From: Subtercola boreus
GTDB taxonomy: Bacteria > Actinomycetota > Actinomycetes > Actinomycetales > Microbacteriaceae
Direction of reading: 5' to 3'
Assembly (NCBI RefSeq): GCF_003399645.1
Contig: NZ_NBXD01000020.1
Span: forward strand, 84,719-148,718
DNA length: 64,000 nucleotides
How positions within the stretch are numbered: the stretch's first letter is position 1; each line of letters opens with the position of its first letter. A program made the position numbers and the translations under genes. This document shows positions 10,007 to 19,895 of the stretch, one piece after another. Below the pieces are notes generated by a model. The model worked only from the letters and a program-made list of their open reading frames with translations. It made no database searches and had not been told where the DNA came from.

Positions 10007-10662
10007 GCATCACCGACGACACCGCCGCTCCGGCGCGCACCTGGGCCGAGCTGCAGCAGGGCAATGCCCGGTTCGTGGCGGGCACGCCGCAGCATCCGCA
10101 CCAGGATGTCGATCGGCGCAACAGCCTTGCTGCCCAGCAGACTCCGCATGTCGCGCTCTTCGGCTGCAGCGACTCCCGCCTCGCGGCCGAGATCATCTTC
10201 GACCAGGGCCTCGGTGATCTCTTCGTCGTTCGAAACGCGGGCCAGGTCATCTCGGAGTCGGTCGTCGGCAGCCTCGAGTACGCCGTCGGCGTGCTGGGCG
10301 TCGACCTCATCGTGGTGCTCGGGCACGACGAGTGCGGGGCCGTGCGCGCTGCCATCGACGCAGAGAATCCCGCCAATCCCCCGCTGCCGCCGCACATTGC
10401 GAACCTGATCAGCGCCATCACACCGGCGGTGAAACGCGTCTCCCGGGAGTCAGCAGCAGCTGGAACAGACGTGAGCGCCCATCTGGTGGGTCGATACCAC
10501 CTGCAGGACACGGTCGCCGGCATCCTCGAATCGTCGGAGATGATCTCCGACGCGATCGCCGAGGGGCGCCTGGCCATCGTGGGTGCGAACTACCGCCTCG
10601 CGGAGGGTCGCGCCGAGCCCGACATGGTCATCGGCACCATCGAGCCGGCCCCTGCGATCTGA
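10003..10662 (+). CDS. beta-class carbonic anhydrase
   Basis: Interconverts CO2 and bicarbonate. The zinc ligands are recognisable: Cys and Asp of 'FGCSDSRLAAEI' and the His-Cys pair of 'LGHDECGAV'. The 219-aa length and 'VVRNAGQV' segment fit the family. It is translationally coupled to the DUF4245 gene by a four-base overlap. The symbol is left open because several beta-carbonic anhydrase paralogues with different names exist in actinobacteria. Confidence 0.95.
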   Translation: MSITDDTAAPARTWAELQQGNARFVAGTPQHPHQDVDRRNSLAAQQTPHVALFGCSDSRLAAEIIFDQGLGDLFVVRNAGQVISESVVGSLEYAVGVLGVDLIVVLGHDECGAVRAAIDAENPANPPLPPHIANLISAITPAVKRVSRESAAAGTDVSAHLVGRYHLQDTVAGILESSEMISDAIAEGRLAIVGANYRLAEGRAEPDMVIGTIEPAPAI

Positions 10663-10751
10663 CGGACTCCTGATCTGACCACCCTCTTTGGCCCCAGGCC
10701 TCACCCCGCGGAGCAGACGGCCCCGCGACCAATCGAAAGGAAGACCACGAC

Positions 10752-12179
10752 GTGGTGGAGAACGCTCCCAACACCGAGTACCGCATCGAGCACGACACGA
10801 TGGGCGAGGTGAGGGTTCCGGTCGACGCGCTCTACGGTGCACAGACACAACGGGCGGTCGAGAACTTCCCCGTCTCCGGCGACGTGCTGGAGCCCGCCCA
10901 GATCGCAGCACTCGCGCGCATCAAGAAGGCGGCGGCCCTGGCCAACGCGCAGCTCGGCGTACTCGACGCGTCCATCGCCGGGGCCATCGCGTCGGCCGCC
11001 GACGAGGTCATCGCCGGGTCGCACGGCGACCAGTTCCCGATCGACATCTACCAGACCGGCAGCGGCACGTCGACGAACATGAACATGAACGAGGTGCTCG
11101 CCTCGCTCGCCTCCGAGAGCCTCGGGTCGAAGGTGCACCCGAACGATCACGTGAACGCCTCGCAGTCGTCGAACGACGTCTTTCCGACGTCGGTGCACGT
11201 CGCCGTCACGGGCGCCCTCATCCACGACCTCGTTCCGTCGCTGGCGCACCTCGCCGAAGCGCTCGAGGAGAAGGCCGTGCTCTGGGCCACCGCCGTGAAG
11301 TCGGGTCGTACCCACCTGATGGATGCGACGCCCGTCACCCTCGGCCAGGAGTTCGGCGGCTACGCCTCGCAGATCCGCCTCGGCATCGAACGGGTCGAGG
11401 GCACGCTGAAGCATGTCGCCGAGGTTCCGCTCGGCGGCACCGCGGTCGGAACGGGCATCAACACCCCGGCTGGCTTTCCGCAGCTGGTCATCCAGCTGCT
11501 CGCCGCCGAGACCGAGCTGCCGATCACCGAGGCGCGCGACCACTTCGAGGCGCAGGGTGCGCGCGACTCGCTCGTGGAGGCATCCGGAGCCCTGCGGGTG
11601 CTCGCGGTGAGCCTCACGAAGATCTGCAACGACCTGCGGTGGATGGGTTCGGGCCCGAACACCGGGCTCGGCGAGCTGCACATCCCCGACCTGCAGCCGG
11701 GGTCGTCGATCATGCCCGGCAAGGTGAACCCGGTCATCCCGGAGGCCATTCTGCAGGTCTGCTCTCGGGTCATCGGCAACGATGCGAGCATCGCCTGGTC
11801 GGGCGCCTCGGGTTCGTTCGAGCTGAATGTCGCCATTCCGGTGATGGGCACGGCGCTGCTGGAGTCGATCCGGCTGCTGTCGACCTCCTCGGTACTGCTG
11901 GCCGACAAGACGGTCGCCGGCCTCGAGGCGAACCTCGAGCGGGCGCGTGCGCTGGCCGAGTCGTCACCGTCGATCGTGACGCCACTGAACCGCATCATCG
12001 GGTACGAGGCCGCAGCGAAGATCGCGAAGCACTCGGTCTCGAAGAGCATGACCGTGCGCGAGGCCGTCATCGACCTCGGATTCGTCGAGCGCGGAGAAGT
12101 CACGCTCGAGCAGCTCGACACGGCGCTCGATGTTCTGTCGATGACACGGCCGCCCGCGGCCGCGGCCCCCGCACAGTAG
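10752..12179 (+). CDS. fumC: class II fumarate hydratase
   Basis: TCA-cycle enzyme converting fumarate to L-malate, a cytoplasmic homotetramer without iron-sulfur cluster. 475 aa, with '[13 protein letters not shown]' near residue 103, '[14 protein letters not shown]' and the superfamily signature '[12 protein letters not shown]' near residue 317, which carries the mobile catalytic loop serine. GTG 10752 follows an AAAGGAAG ribosome-binding site; the second codon is also GTG. The oxidase gene follows after nine bases. Confidence 0.97.
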   Translation: MVENAPNTEYRIEHDTMGEVRVPVDALYGAQTQRAVENFPVSGDVLEPAQIAALARIKKAAALANAQLGVLDASIAGAIASAADEVIAGSHGDQFPIDIYQTGSGTSTNMNMNEVLASLASESLGSKVHPNDHVNASQSSNDVFPTSVHVAVTGALIHDLVPSLAHLAEALEEKAVLWATAVKSGRTHLMDATPVTLGQEFGGYASQIRLGIERVEGTLKHVAEVPLGGTAVGTGINTPAGFPQLVIQLLAAETELPITEARDHFEAQGARDSLVEASGALRVLAVSLTKICNDLRWMGSGPNTGLGELHIPDLQPGSSIMPGKVNPVIPEAILQVCSRVIGNDASIAWSGASGSFELNVAIPVMGTALLESIRLLSTSSVLLADKTVAGLEANLERARALAESSPSIVTPLNRIIGYEAAAKIAKHSVSKSMTVREAVIDLGFVERGEVTLEQLDTALDVLSMTRPPAAAAPAQ

Positions 12180-12188
12180 TCGACACCC

Positions 12189-13472
12189 GTGGTCGAGAGA
12201 AACTGGGCCGGCAACGTCGCCTACGGTGAAGCGGAGTTGCGACAGCCCCGCACGTTCGACGAACTGCAGGGCGTCGTCGCGGCCGCCGAAAGCGTGCGGG
12301 CACTCGGATCGCGGCACTCGTTCAACACGATAGCGGCGACCCCGGGCATCCTGGTGTCGCTCACGCAGTTCGAGGCGCCGATCGAGATCGATACGGCGAC
12401 CATGACGGTTCGGGTGAATGCCGGCGTGAAATACGGCGTGCTCGGGCAGTACCTGCAGCGGCACGGGTTCGCGCTGGCCAACCTGGCGTCGCTGCCGCAC
12501 ATCTCGGTCGGCGGCGCCACGGCGACGGCCACGCACGGTTCGGGCGACCGCAACGGCAACCTCGCCACCTCGGTGCGATCGCTGCGGGTCGTTCAGGCAG
12601 ACGGCTCGGAGCGCTCGGTCGAGCGGGGCGAGGCGGAGTTCGACGGGTATGTGGTCGCTCTCGGCGCTCTCGGCGTGATCGTCGAGATGACGCTGGCCAT
12701 CGAGCCGACCTTCGATGTGGCGGTGTCGGTGTTCGAGGAGCTGTCGTGGAGCGACCTCGCCGAACACTTCGACGAGATCACGTCGGCGGCCTACAGCGTC
12801 AGCCTGTTCACGAACTGGGTGAATGCGACGGTCGACCAGGTGTGGCTGAAGGCGCGGGTCGGGCGGCACGCGGGTGTGGCGGGCGACGAACTGCTGTCGT
12901 CGACGGATGGCGGCGAGCACTTCTTCAGTGCGCGACCGGCGCGCGAGCGCCGGCATCCGCTGCCCGGCGTGTCGGCCGAGGCGTGCACCGAACAGCTCGG
13001 CATCGCGGGCGCGTGGGTCGACCGGCTGCCCCACTTCCGGCTCGATTTCACGCCGTCGAACGGCGATGAGCTGCAGTCGGAGTACCTCATCCCGCGGGAG
13101 CACGCCGTCGCGGCGATCGAGGCGCTGCGCGGGCTGGGCGAGCGGATTGCGCCGTTGCTGCAGATCTCCGAGATTCGCACGGTGACCGCCGACACGTTCT
13201 GGCTCAGCATGTCGAGCGGGCGCGACTCCGTGTGCCTGCACTTCACCTGGAAGCCGCTCGGCCCCGAGGTCGGGGCGTTGTTGCCCGCCATCGAGGCGGC
13301 GCTTCGGCCGTTCGGGGCCCGCCCGCACTGGGGCAAGGTGTTTGCCGCCGATCGCCAGGCGCTGGCCCCCCTGTACGACCGGATGCCCGACTTCGTCGCC
13401 CTCGCAGAGCGCGTCGACCCCGGTCAGAAGTTTCGCAACGACTTTCTGCGCGCCACACTGTTCGGCGCCTGA
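12189..13472 (+). CDS. alditol oxidase-like FAD-dependent oxidase
   Basis: A 427-aa VAO-family flavoprotein that closely resembles, from memory, Streptomyces alditol/xylitol oxidase (AldO), which oxidises sugar alcohols at C1 with O2. 'LGSRHSFN' near residues 39-46 contains the histidine (His43) expected to carry covalent FAD; 'SLPHISVGGATATATHGSG' is the FAD pyrophosphate loop. The C-terminal 'FGARPHWGKVF' and 'DPGQKFRNDF' are typical of sugar/alditol and lactone oxidases. Substrate could be xylitol, sorbitol, a tetritol or an aldonolactone. It lies two kilobases from the putative erythrulose operon, which may be relevant. Confidence 0.85.
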   Translation: MVERNWAGNVAYGEAELRQPRTFDELQGVVAAAESVRALGSRHSFNTIAATPGILVSLTQFEAPIEIDTATMTVRVNAGVKYGVLGQYLQRHGFALANLASLPHISVGGATATATHGSGDRNGNLATSVRSLRVVQADGSERSVERGEAEFDGYVVALGALGVIVEMTLAIEPTFDVAVSVFEELSWSDLAEHFDEITSAAYSVSLFTNWVNATVDQVWLKARVGRHAGVAGDELLSSTDGGEHFFSARPARERRHPLPGVSAEACTEQLGIAGAWVDRLPHFRLDFTPSNGDELQSEYLIPREHAVAAIEALRGLGERIAPLLQISEIRTVTADTFWLSMSSGRDSVCLHFTWKPLGPEVGALLPAIEAALRPFGARPHWGKVFAADRQALAPLYDRMPDFVALAERVDPGQKFRNDFLRATLFGA

Positions 13473-13611
13473 CCGGCGCCTTGGCGGGCCTACCGCTGTC
13501 GGGATCTGCGCCATGGCGGGCCTCGCGCCCTGGCGGGACTCGCCCTCGCGGACTCGCGCCCTAGCGGGCCGGCGACCCGGCGTCGGACCCGGCAACCGGC
13601 CACCCGGGCGC

Positions 13612-14145
13612 TCACGAGTGGGGCTGCACGACGGCCGCCGTGAGGGCGGCCCAGAAGCCGAACAACAGGAACGGGCCCAGCGCGAGCGAGGAGGGGCGCA
13701 GCGCACCACGGGCGTAGGCCCGCAGCAGGAGCAGCGACGCGGTGAGACCCGAGCCGAGCGCGGCGATGCTGCCCGCGAGGAGGTACAGCGCGAGGCTCGC
13801 CGAGGCCACGGGCGCCAGGGCAGCCGCGAGCAGAACGGCGAGCTTCACGTCTCCGGTGGCCAGGGCGCCGGCGAGGCGGAGCGTCGCGAAGACCACCAGC
13901 GTGACGAAGGCGACGAGGGCCGTGCACGTGGCATCGAGCCCCGAGCACAGGGCGCCGACCGCCGCCGCGACCGCAACCACGGCGAGCCCCGGCAGCACGA
14001 GCACGTTGGGTAGACGCCGGTGGCGGAGGTCGGCGATGACGAGCGCGGGGGTCACCGCGGCCACGTAGGCGACCGGTGCGAGCGTCAGCACGGTGGCGAG
14101 GTCGGGAGGGAACGGTATTGCGGCGAGAGGAAGACTGGCGAGCAT
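13612..14145 (-). CDS. A24-family prepilin peptidase-like membrane protein
   Basis: A 177-aa very hydrophobic protein with about six membrane helices. It carries the two aspartate motifs of type IV leader peptidases: 'ADLRHRRLPN' near residue 39 and 'TGDVKL' near residue 98 (GxGD type). The N-terminal methyltransferase domain of classical PilD is absent, as usual in actinobacteria. No pilin or Tad genes are nearby, so its substrate is presumably encoded elsewhere. The 139-base spacer after the AldO gene contains only degenerate GGCGGG-type repeats. Confidence 0.85.
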   Translation of the reverse strand: MLASLPLAAIPFPPDLATVLTLAPVAYVAAVTPALVIADLRHRRLPNVLVLPGLAVVAVAAAVGALCSGLDATCTALVAFVTLVVFATLRLAGALATGDVKLAVLLAAALAPVASASLALYLLAGSIAALGSGLTASLLLLRAYARGALRPSSLALGPFLLFGFWAALTAAVVQPHS

Positions 14146-14184
14146 CCTGAGACCGTAGACGAAAAGGCCGGAGGCACGTGGAAG

Positions 14185-14193
14185 TTATCCACA
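14185..14193 (+). promoter_or_regulatory. single DnaA-box consensus
   Basis: TTATCCACA, a perfect match to the DnaA-box consensus, lies 40 bases upstream of the prepilin-peptidase start codon. It stands alone; no cluster of boxes or A/T-rich unwinding region surrounds it, so it is not an origin. It may be a chance match or a titration/regulatory site. Confidence 0.4.
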
Positions 14194-14323
14194 GGCAGCT
14201 GCCCCCGGTCACCGCCGGGCGCGGGATGCGGACCCCGTCGCTCTCGGCGACCGCAGCCAGCCCGGCCGGCCGGCTCGGTACCTCAGGTGCTCAATGCGCT
14301 CACGGCGCTCACGGTCAAGGCGC

Positions 14324-14803
14324 CTATGACGCGACCTCTTCCGCGCCCTCGTAACCCGTGATGGCCGCGACCTTCCCGGCCGATGACGAGCTCTCGTCGA
14401 AACGGTAGTCGAGCCACTCGCCGACGAGGCGCTTGGCGAGTTCGAGCCCGATGACGCGCTGGCCCATGGTGAGCACCTGCGCGTTGTTGCTGAGCACCGA
14501 GCGTTCGACCGAGTAGCTGTCGTGCGCTGTGACGGCACGGATGCCGGGTACCTTGTTCGCTGAGATGGCGACGCCGAGGCCGGTTCCACAGAACAGCAGG
14601 GCGCGATCGGCTTCGCCGCCGGCGATCTGGCGCGCGGCGGTGACCGCGACGTGCGGGTAGGCCGTGTGGCCGTCGACGTCGACGCCGACATCGGCCACGC
14701 TGGCGACGCGGGGGTCGGCCTCGAGCATGGCCTTCAGCTGCTCCTTGTATTCGAATCCGGCGTCATCGCTTCCGATGACGATTCGCAGGGGGGTGTTCGA
14801 CAT
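14324..14803 (-). CDS. RpiB/LacAB-family sugar-phosphate isomerase, likely D-erythrulose-4-P isomerase
   Basis: A 159-aa member of the RpiB/LacA/LacB isomerase family. The catalytic-base cysteine is present in '[16 protein letters not shown]', and 'GQRVIG' closes the core. The first motif reads '[10 protein letters not shown]' where true ribose-5-phosphate isomerase B has a histidine after the aspartate, arguing against ordinary RpiB. With a DhaK/L kinase and a GntR regulator in the same operon, the best analogy is DerI, which turns D-erythrulose-4-phosphate into D-erythrose-4-phosphate. It starts 11 bases after the kinase stop. Substrate is inference. Confidence 0.75.
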   Translation of the reverse strand: MSNTPLRIVIGSDDAGFEYKEQLKAMLEADPRVASVADVGVDVDGHTAYPHVAVTAARQIAGGEADRALLFCGTGLGVAISANKVPGIRAVTAHDSYSVERSVLSNNAQVLTMGQRVIGLELAKRLVGEWLDYRFDESSSSAGKVAAITGYEGAEEVAS

Positions 14804-14814
14804 GCGTTGTGCTC

Positions 14815-16551
14815 CTATTCGTGGGGGAGATCGCCGAGGCGGTCGCCGACGGTCGTGACGATTCGTGCAAAAGAGACGGCTCCGGCATCGGGATGCCCGA
14901 GGCTGCGTTCGACGTGCGGCCGTGCCCGGCCCAGCCGCGGTTCGAGGTCAGCCGTGGCTTCGGCCGCGCGCACGGATGCGGTCGCGGCTCCGGTCCAGGA
15001 CGCGGTGAGCGCTTCGCCCGCCGAGACCCGGCGGCGCAGTTCGTCGGCGAACGGTACGAACGCGTCGACCAGCGTCTTGTCACCGACTTCGGCCTTGCCG
15101 AGGTTCTGGATGGCGGCCAGGGCCGCGTCCACGGCAGAGCTGACCGCGGTCGCACTCACCTCGGAGGAGGGCGGCAGGCTCGCCCCGGCGGCGGTGAGGG
15201 CGATGCCCCAGAGTGCTCCGGATGTTCCGCCACCGTTCTCCGACCAGGCCTCCCCCGCCTCGGCGAGGAGTTCGGCCAGCGAACCCTGCTCGGCGACGAC
15301 CGATTTCGCAGCGGCCAGCGCACCCGTGGCCCCGCGGCTCATACCTATGCCGTGGTCGCCGTCACCGGCGATGGCGTCGATCCGCCCGAACTCGTCTTCG
15401 GAGGCCACGATCATCCGGTGCACCGCCTCGAGGCAGACGAGCACCTGCTGGGCCGCGGCTGTCTCCTCCGGGCCGCTCACCGTGCGCCGAACGTCTGCGG
15501 CGGCATCCGAGACGCCGTGGTCGCGGGTGTCGGGCTCGGCGTCGATCGAGCCGGTGCGGTAGGCGGGTGTGTCGGCGGGCGCACGCCAGAGCTCTTCGAG
15601 CTCGTCGGTCACCCAGAACAGTGTCAGCGAGACGCCCGACATGTCGAGGCTCGTCACCAGCTCGCCGCATTCCGTGTCGGCAACAATGACCCCGGCCTCG
15701 CCCAGCAGGCGGTGCACGCTGGCGTAGACGACGAACAGTTCTTCATATTTGAAGTCGCCGAGGCCGTTCAGGATGACGACGGCCCGGGCGCCCGAAGCGG
15801 TGGGAACGTCGCCGGGCAGTTCATCGAGCAGACGCTCCACCAGCAGGGCCGCGAGGTCGGGGGCCGAGGGAACCGGCACCTCGCTGATACCCGGCTCGCC
15901 GTGGATGCCGAGGCCCACCGCCATCATGCCGTCGGGGACAGTGAAGAGCGGTTCGTCGGCACCCGGCAGCGTGCAGCCGCTGAAGGCGACACCGAAGGAA
16001 CGGGTACGGCTGTTGGCCAACTGGGCGATACGCTCCACCTCATCGAGGTCGGCCCCCGCCTCGGCAGCAGCGCCGGCCGCCTTGAAGACAGTGAGGTCGC
16101 CGGCGATACCGCGGCGCTTCGCGATCTCGTCGGCTGTCGCGCTGGCGACATCGTCGGTGACGGTGACGACGCGAACGTCGACACCCTCGCCCCGCAGCCG
16201 CTCGGCGGCCATGCCGAACTGCAGCACGTCGCCGGCGTAGTTGCCGAACGTGAGCAGAACGCCGGCTCCGCGCTCGACCGCCCTGCACACCCGATAGGCC
16301 TGGCCCGAGGCCGGGGAGGCGAAGATGTTGCCGCAGACCGCCGCTGCGGCGAGCCCGGGGCCGACGATGCCGGCGAAGGCGGGGTAGTGGCCCGATCCGC
16401 CGCCGACCACGACGGCGACGCGGCCCTCGGGAATGACGGAGGAGCGCACCACTCCCCCGTCGACCCGCCGAACATGCCCGGGGTTGGCGAGAACGAACCC
16501 GTCGATGGCGGTCTCGGCGAAGGTGGTGGCGTCGATGAGGAGGTTCGTCAT
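14815..16551 (-). CDS. DhaK-DhaL fused ATP-dependent dihydroxyacetone/erythrulose kinase
   Basis: A 578-aa single-chain kinase. The N-terminal DhaK domain (about 1-330) has '[13 protein letters not shown]' and 'GLGIHGEPG', the latter thought to hold the histidine that binds the keto substrate covalently. The C-terminal DhaL domain (about 375-578) has '[13 protein letters not shown]', the Asp-rich Mg-ATP site. The ATP-dependent two-domain type phosphorylates dihydroxyacetone, but close relatives act on erythrulose (LerK, DerK) in tetritol pathways. ATG 16551 overlaps the preceding isomerase stop by four bases. The operon context favours a four-carbon substrate; this is inferred. Confidence 0.88.
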   Translation of the reverse strand: MTNLLIDATTFAETAIDGFVLANPGHVRRVDGGVVRSSVIPEGRVAVVVGGGSGHYPAFAGIVGPGLAAAAVCGNIFASPASGQAYRVCRAVERGAGVLLTFGNYAGDVLQFGMAAERLRGEGVDVRVVTVTDDVASATADEIAKRRGIAGDLTVFKAAGAAAEAGADLDEVERIAQLANSRTRSFGVAFSGCTLPGADEPLFTVPDGMMAVGLGIHGEPGISEVPVPSAPDLAALLVERLLDELPGDVPTASGARAVVILNGLGDFKYEELFVVYASVHRLLGEAGVIVADTECGELVTSLDMSGVSLTLFWVTDELEELWRAPADTPAYRTGSIDAEPDTRDHGVSDAAADVRRTVSGPEETAAAQQVLVCLEAVHRMIVASEDEFGRIDAIAGDGDHGIGMSRGATGALAAAKSVVAEQGSLAELLAEAGEAWSENGGGTSGALWGIALTAAGASLPPSSEVSATAVSSAVDAALAAIQNLGKAEVGDKTLVDAFVPFADELRRRVSAGEALTASWTGAATASVRAAEATADLEPRLGRARPHVERSLGHPDAGAVSFARIVTTVGDRLGDLPHE

Positions 16552-17519
16552 GCCGTGACCCCCTGGCGGGCTGCGTCGACAGCAGACGCCCCGACGGGTG
16601 CAGGGGGCAGGGATGCCGGCAGCAGCGTACGCAGGTAGTCCGCGTTCATGGCGCTCACACCGAGCCCGTCGCCGCCGTAGTGCTCGCAGCAGATCACACC
16701 CCGAAAACCGATGGCCAGAGCATCCCGAACCGCCTCGCGGTAGTTGATGAAGCCCAGCATCAGAGGAGCGGGCGCCGCGAAGACCGCGCCTGTGATCGGA
16801 TCTTCGTCGCGGAAGTAGTTCTTGACCTGCCAGTAGTTCGTGTAGGGCAGGGTCTTGGCCAGGATCTCGCGCCAGTCCTCGATCGGGCGGTGCAGGCGCA
16901 CCAGGTTGCCGATGTCGGGGTCGAGGCCCACGTTCGGCAGGTCGATCTCGGTGATCAGCTGAACCGCCGAGTCGGCCGTGCCGAGGTAGGTGTCTTCGTA
17001 GAGCTCGAGGGAGACGAGCATCCCGAGGTCGGCGGCGTGCTGGCCGATCTCGCGAAAACGGGAGACGGCGAGAGCCCGGGTCTCGGGCGAGTCTTCCGGG
17101 TCGCCGTCGCTGTCGGCGTTCCAGAACCAGAGCTGCGATTTCTGATCGGCGGTCAGCGGGCGGTGGAGGCCGAGCGACAGCACGCGTGTACCGAGGGTGG
17201 CCGCGGCATCCATCGTGCGGTGCGTGTAGGCGAGATTGTCGACGCCGTCGACCGGGTCGATGACGCTGCGACGGGTGATGGAGAGCGACGGAACGCCGAC
17301 CTGGGCTTCGGCGGCCGCCTCGGCGAACTGCGTGAGGCGGGCGGGGCTCAGATCGCCGATCTGCAGCCAGCTGTCGGTGAGATCGATGTGTTCGAAGCCG
17401 ACGCCTGCGACTTCGCGGAGTGTGGCGAGCCACGCCTCGGCAGGGGCGTGCTGGTTGGCAGGGCTGGCGAACTGGTGGAGGGCTGCCGCAATGGGCCAGC
17501 TCCCGGTCGTGTCTGACAT
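16548..17519 (-). CDS. sugar phosphate isomerase/epimerase, AP-endonuclease-2-like TIM barrel
   Basis: A 323-aa TIM-barrel protein of the xylose-isomerase-like/AP endonuclease family 2 group. Recognisable parts are 'GVGFEHIDLTDSWLQ', 'VSLELYEDTYLGTADSAVQLI' with a metal-binding Glu, 'NVGLDPDIGN' and 'GVICCEHYGGDG'. ATG 17519 is chosen for its GAGG ribosome-binding site eight bases upstream; longer in-frame starts would run through the putative operator. It is the first gene after the promoter region and overlaps the kinase start. It probably isomerises or epimerises erythrulose phosphate or a related ketose. Confidence 0.8.
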   Translation of the reverse strand: MSDTTGSWPIAAALHQFASPANQHAPAEAWLATLREVAGVGFEHIDLTDSWLQIGDLSPARLTQFAEAAAEAQVGVPSLSITRRSVIDPVDGVDNLAYTHRTMDAAATLGTRVLSLGLHRPLTADQKSQLWFWNADSDGDPEDSPETRALAVSRFREIGQHAADLGMLVSLELYEDTYLGTADSAVQLITEIDLPNVGLDPDIGNLVRLHRPIEDWREILAKTLPYTNYWQVKNYFRDEDPITGAVFAAPAPLMLGFINYREAVRDALAIGFRGVICCEHYGGDGLGVSAMNADYLRTLLPASLPPAPVGASAVDAARQGVTA

Positions 17520-17543
17520 CTGCACCTCGTTGTGTGGGAGTTC

Positions 17544-17565
17544 GTATTTCATACTTCGTATACGA
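17544..17565. promoter_or_regulatory. candidate GntR operator
   Basis: Two adjacent dyads occupy the spacer between the GntR gene and the operon it precedes: GTAT-TTC-ATAC at 17544-17554 and the perfect palindrome TCGTATACGA at 17556-17565. GntR/FCD regulators commonly bind short dyads with a GTATAC-like core. The site is 25-45 bases upstream of the isomerase start codon, a good place for repression relieved by a pathway intermediate. Confidence 0.6.
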
Positions 17566-17643
17566 TCCTCGGGAAGAGTGCGAAAGTCAAGACCCCCAGC
17601 GCGGGACCCCCCGCGACCGGGAGGGGAGACTGCGGGCGAGGGA

Positions 17644-18342
17644 TCAGGCCGACGGATGCCCGTGCGATGCGTCGGCGATCGCTCGCGTGCGCACACCGCA
17701 GATGTGCGAGTCCATGCGAGCGCGGGCCTCGGCGGGGTCGTTCGCCCTGAAGGCTTCGAGCACGCGCGTGTGCTCCTGGATGGCCGCATCGGCGTCGCTC
17801 ACACCGAGCCCACCGAAGAGCCGGAAGCGCTGCACGTGACCGCCCAGCGAACGGTAGGCGGCGAGCAGGAAGCGGTTGCCTGCAGCCTCGGCGATCAGCC
17901 GGTGGAACCTCTCGTCGGCCTGCCAGTACTGGCCGATCGCTTCGGACTCCACGTGGTGCTTCGTCGCGTCCAACTCGGAGATGGTCTCGCCGAGCTGCGT
18001 GACGAGGGTGTCGGTGGAGCGGCTGCAGGCGCGGAACGCGTTCTCGGGCTCGATGAGCAGCCGGGCATCCATCAGCTCGACGACCTCGCCGAGTGAGAAG
18101 AGCGGGGCGACACGGTAGCCCTTGAGAACGGTTCGAACGACCAGTCCGGTGGATTCGAGACGCACCAGGGCCTCGCGGATGGGGGTCTGCGACACCTCGA
18201 ACTCCCGCGAGAGCAGGTCGATGTTGAGGGGCTCGTCGGCCTCGAGCCGGCCATCCATGAAGGCCACCATGAGCTGGTTGTAGACGTGATCGGCAAGCAC
18301 GTTGCGTGCTGCTTTGACACGAATGGAGGAGCCGGTAGCCAT
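17644..18342 (-). CDS. GntR-family regulator, FCD subfamily
   Basis: A 232-aa regulator. An N-terminal winged helix (about 12-80) has 'DLLSREFEVSQTPIREALVRLESTGLV', typical of GntR, and a C-terminal FCD domain (about 95-215) carries Asp/His metal-site residues in 'WQADERFHRLIAEAAGN' and 'QEHTRVLEAF'. It precedes the isomerase-kinase-isomerase genes on the same strand with a 124-base gap holding a matching dyad, so it is very likely their local regulator. Effector is probably a phosphorylated or free four-carbon sugar. Confidence 0.92.
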   Translation of the reverse strand: MATGSSIRVKAARNVLADHVYNQLMVAFMDGRLEADEPLNIDLLSREFEVSQTPIREALVRLESTGLVVRTVLKGYRVAPLFSLGEVVELMDARLLIEPENAFRACSRSTDTLVTQLGETISELDATKHHVESEAIGQYWQADERFHRLIAEAAGNRFLLAAYRSLGGHVQRFRLFGGLGVSDADAAIQEHTRVLEAFRANDPAEARARMDSHICGVRTRAIADASHGHPSA

Positions 18343-18407
18343 TTCTTCACCCTACCTCGGGCCGTGCCGGGGGCCCACCGACGAACAGCGCCGGGGGGCC
18401 CTCCGCT

Positions 18408-19748
18408 TCAGGTCAGTTCGTTCGACTCCAGCATCTCGGTGACCAGCGCCGCGATGGCCGAGCGCTCCGAGCGGGTCAGGGTGATGTGCCCGAAGAGCGG
18501 GTGGTTCTTCAGCGACTCGATCACCGACGCGACACCGTCGTGGCGGCCGACCCGCAGGTTGTCGCGCTGCGCCACGTCGTGGGTCAACACCACGCGGGAG
18601 TTCTGGCCGATGCGCGAGAGCACGGTCAGCAGCACATTCCGTTCGAGCGACTGTGCCTCATCCACGATCACGAAGGCATCGTGCAGCGACCGGCCACGGA
18701 TGTGCGTGAGCGGCAGAACCTCGAGGATGCCGCGTTCCACCACCTCGTCGAGCACATTCTGAGAGACCAGCGAGCCCAGTGTGTCGAAGACCGCCTGCGC
18801 CCACGGGTTCATCTTCTCGCTGGCATCGCCCGGAAGAAAACCGAGCTCCTGGCCGCCCACCGCGTAGAGCGGCCGGAACACCATGATCTTCTTGTGCTGC
18901 TGCTTCTCCAGCACGGCTTCGAGTCCTGCGCACAGGGCCAGAGCGGACTTCCCCGTACCGGCTCGACCCCCCAGCGAGATGATGCCGACCTCGGGGTCGA
19001 GCAGCATGTCGATCGCCACGCGCTGCTCGGCCGACCGACCGTGCAACCCGAAGACGTCGCGGTCGCCACGCACGAGCTGGAAGCTGTTCTTGCTGGTCAC
19101 CCGGCCGAGGGCCGAACCACGGTCGGAATGGATGACCAGACCGGTGTTGATCGGCATCTTCGCCACCAGCGGGGTCTCCATGCCCTCCTGGTCCCACAGC
19201 TTCGACATGTCGGAGGCGCTCAGCGTGATGCTGTCGATGCCCGTCCAACCGGAGTCGACGGCGAGTTCGGCGCGGTACTCCTCGGCCGCGAGGCCGATGG
19301 AGGCGGCCTTGACGCGCAGCGGCAGGTCTTTCGAGACGACCGTCACGTCGAGGCCGTCGTTGGACAGGTTGAGCGCGACGGCGAGGATGCGCGAGTCGTT
19401 GTCCTGCAGCTGCAGGCCCGACGGCAGCACAGACATGTTCGAATGGTTCAGTTCCACGCGGAGGCTTCCTCCGGCGTCGCCGACGGCGATCGGAAAGTCG
19501 AGGCGCTCATGGAGCACCCGCAACTCGTCGAGGTTGCGAAGCGCCTGGCGGGCGAAGTAGCCGATCTCCGGATCGTTGCGTTTGGATTCGAGCTCGGAGA
19601 TCACCACGACCGGCAAGACCACAGGATGCTCGGCGAAGCGGAAGATCGCCTTCGGGTCAGACAGCAAAACCGAGGTATCCAGTACATAGGTACGCTCGGC
19701 TTGTTTGACGCTGGTGGTGGTTGACTTCTTCAGTTTTTGATCGGGCAC
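18408..19748 (-). CDS. PIN-PhoH protein (PhoH2-type ATPase/ribonuclease)
   Basis: A 446-aa fusion of an N-terminal PIN nuclease domain ('[12 protein letters not shown]' near residue 22, further acidic residues at '[11 protein letters not shown]' and 'VVSKD') and a C-terminal PhoH ATPase with Walker A '[12 protein letters not shown]' and Walker B 'AFVIVDEAQ'. PhoH2 proteins are reported to unwind and cut RNA and to form toxin-antitoxin-like pairs in mycobacteria, with a small upstream antitoxin. No antitoxin gene is visible upstream here. GTG start with GGAG spaced correctly. Confidence 0.93.
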   Translation of the reverse strand: MPDQKLKKSTTTSVKQAERTYVLDTSVLLSDPKAIFRFAEHPVVLPVVVISELESKRNDPEIGYFARQALRNLDELRVLHERLDFPIAVGDAGGSLRVELNHSNMSVLPSGLQLQDNDSRILAVALNLSNDGLDVTVVSKDLPLRVKAASIGLAAEEYRAELAVDSGWTGIDSITLSASDMSKLWDQEGMETPLVAKMPINTGLVIHSDRGSALGRVTSKNSFQLVRGDRDVFGLHGRSAEQRVAIDMLLDPEVGIISLGGRAGTGKSALALCAGLEAVLEKQQHKKIMVFRPLYAVGGQELGFLPGDASEKMNPWAQAVFDTLGSLVSQNVLDEVVERGILEVLPLTHIRGRSLHDAFVIVDEAQSLERNVLLTVLSRIGQNSRVVLTHDVAQRDNLRVGRHDGVASVIESLKNHPLFGHITLTRSERSAIAALVTEMLESNELT

Positions 19749-19860
19749 AAGTACTCCAACCCCGGGCGGCGATGCTCACCCGGATCTTTCCGGCGAAGCG
19801 GCCGCCAAGCCTCTTTCAAGACCTGGGCTGGTATCGAAACGTACTTATGTGGCCGCTTCG

Positions 19861-19879
19861 ATCAGGTGCCATACCTGAT
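19861..19879. promoter_or_regulatory. 7-bp inverted repeat upstream of phoH2
   Basis: ATCAGGT and ACCTGAT flank a five-base centre, giving a 19-base dyad 113 bases upstream of the PhoH start codon. It could be a regulator-binding site. No known regulon can be assigned from the sequence. Confidence 0.35.
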
Positions 19880-19895
19880 GCAAACACCGTAAGCC

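Noticed and set aside
13473..13611. A tandem-repeat element in the spacer after the AldO gene
   Set aside because: The GGCGGG-like pieces are too irregular in length and sequence to be called a repeat.
11964..13709. A 581-codon minus-strand open frame under fumC and the AldO-like gene
   Set aside because: It has no recognisable domain, is Arg/Gly/His-rich as expected of a shadow frame, and both plus-strand genes are certain.
14146..14323. A replication origin at the DnaA box
   Set aside because: There is only one box, and no dnaA, dnaN or A/T-rich unwinding region.
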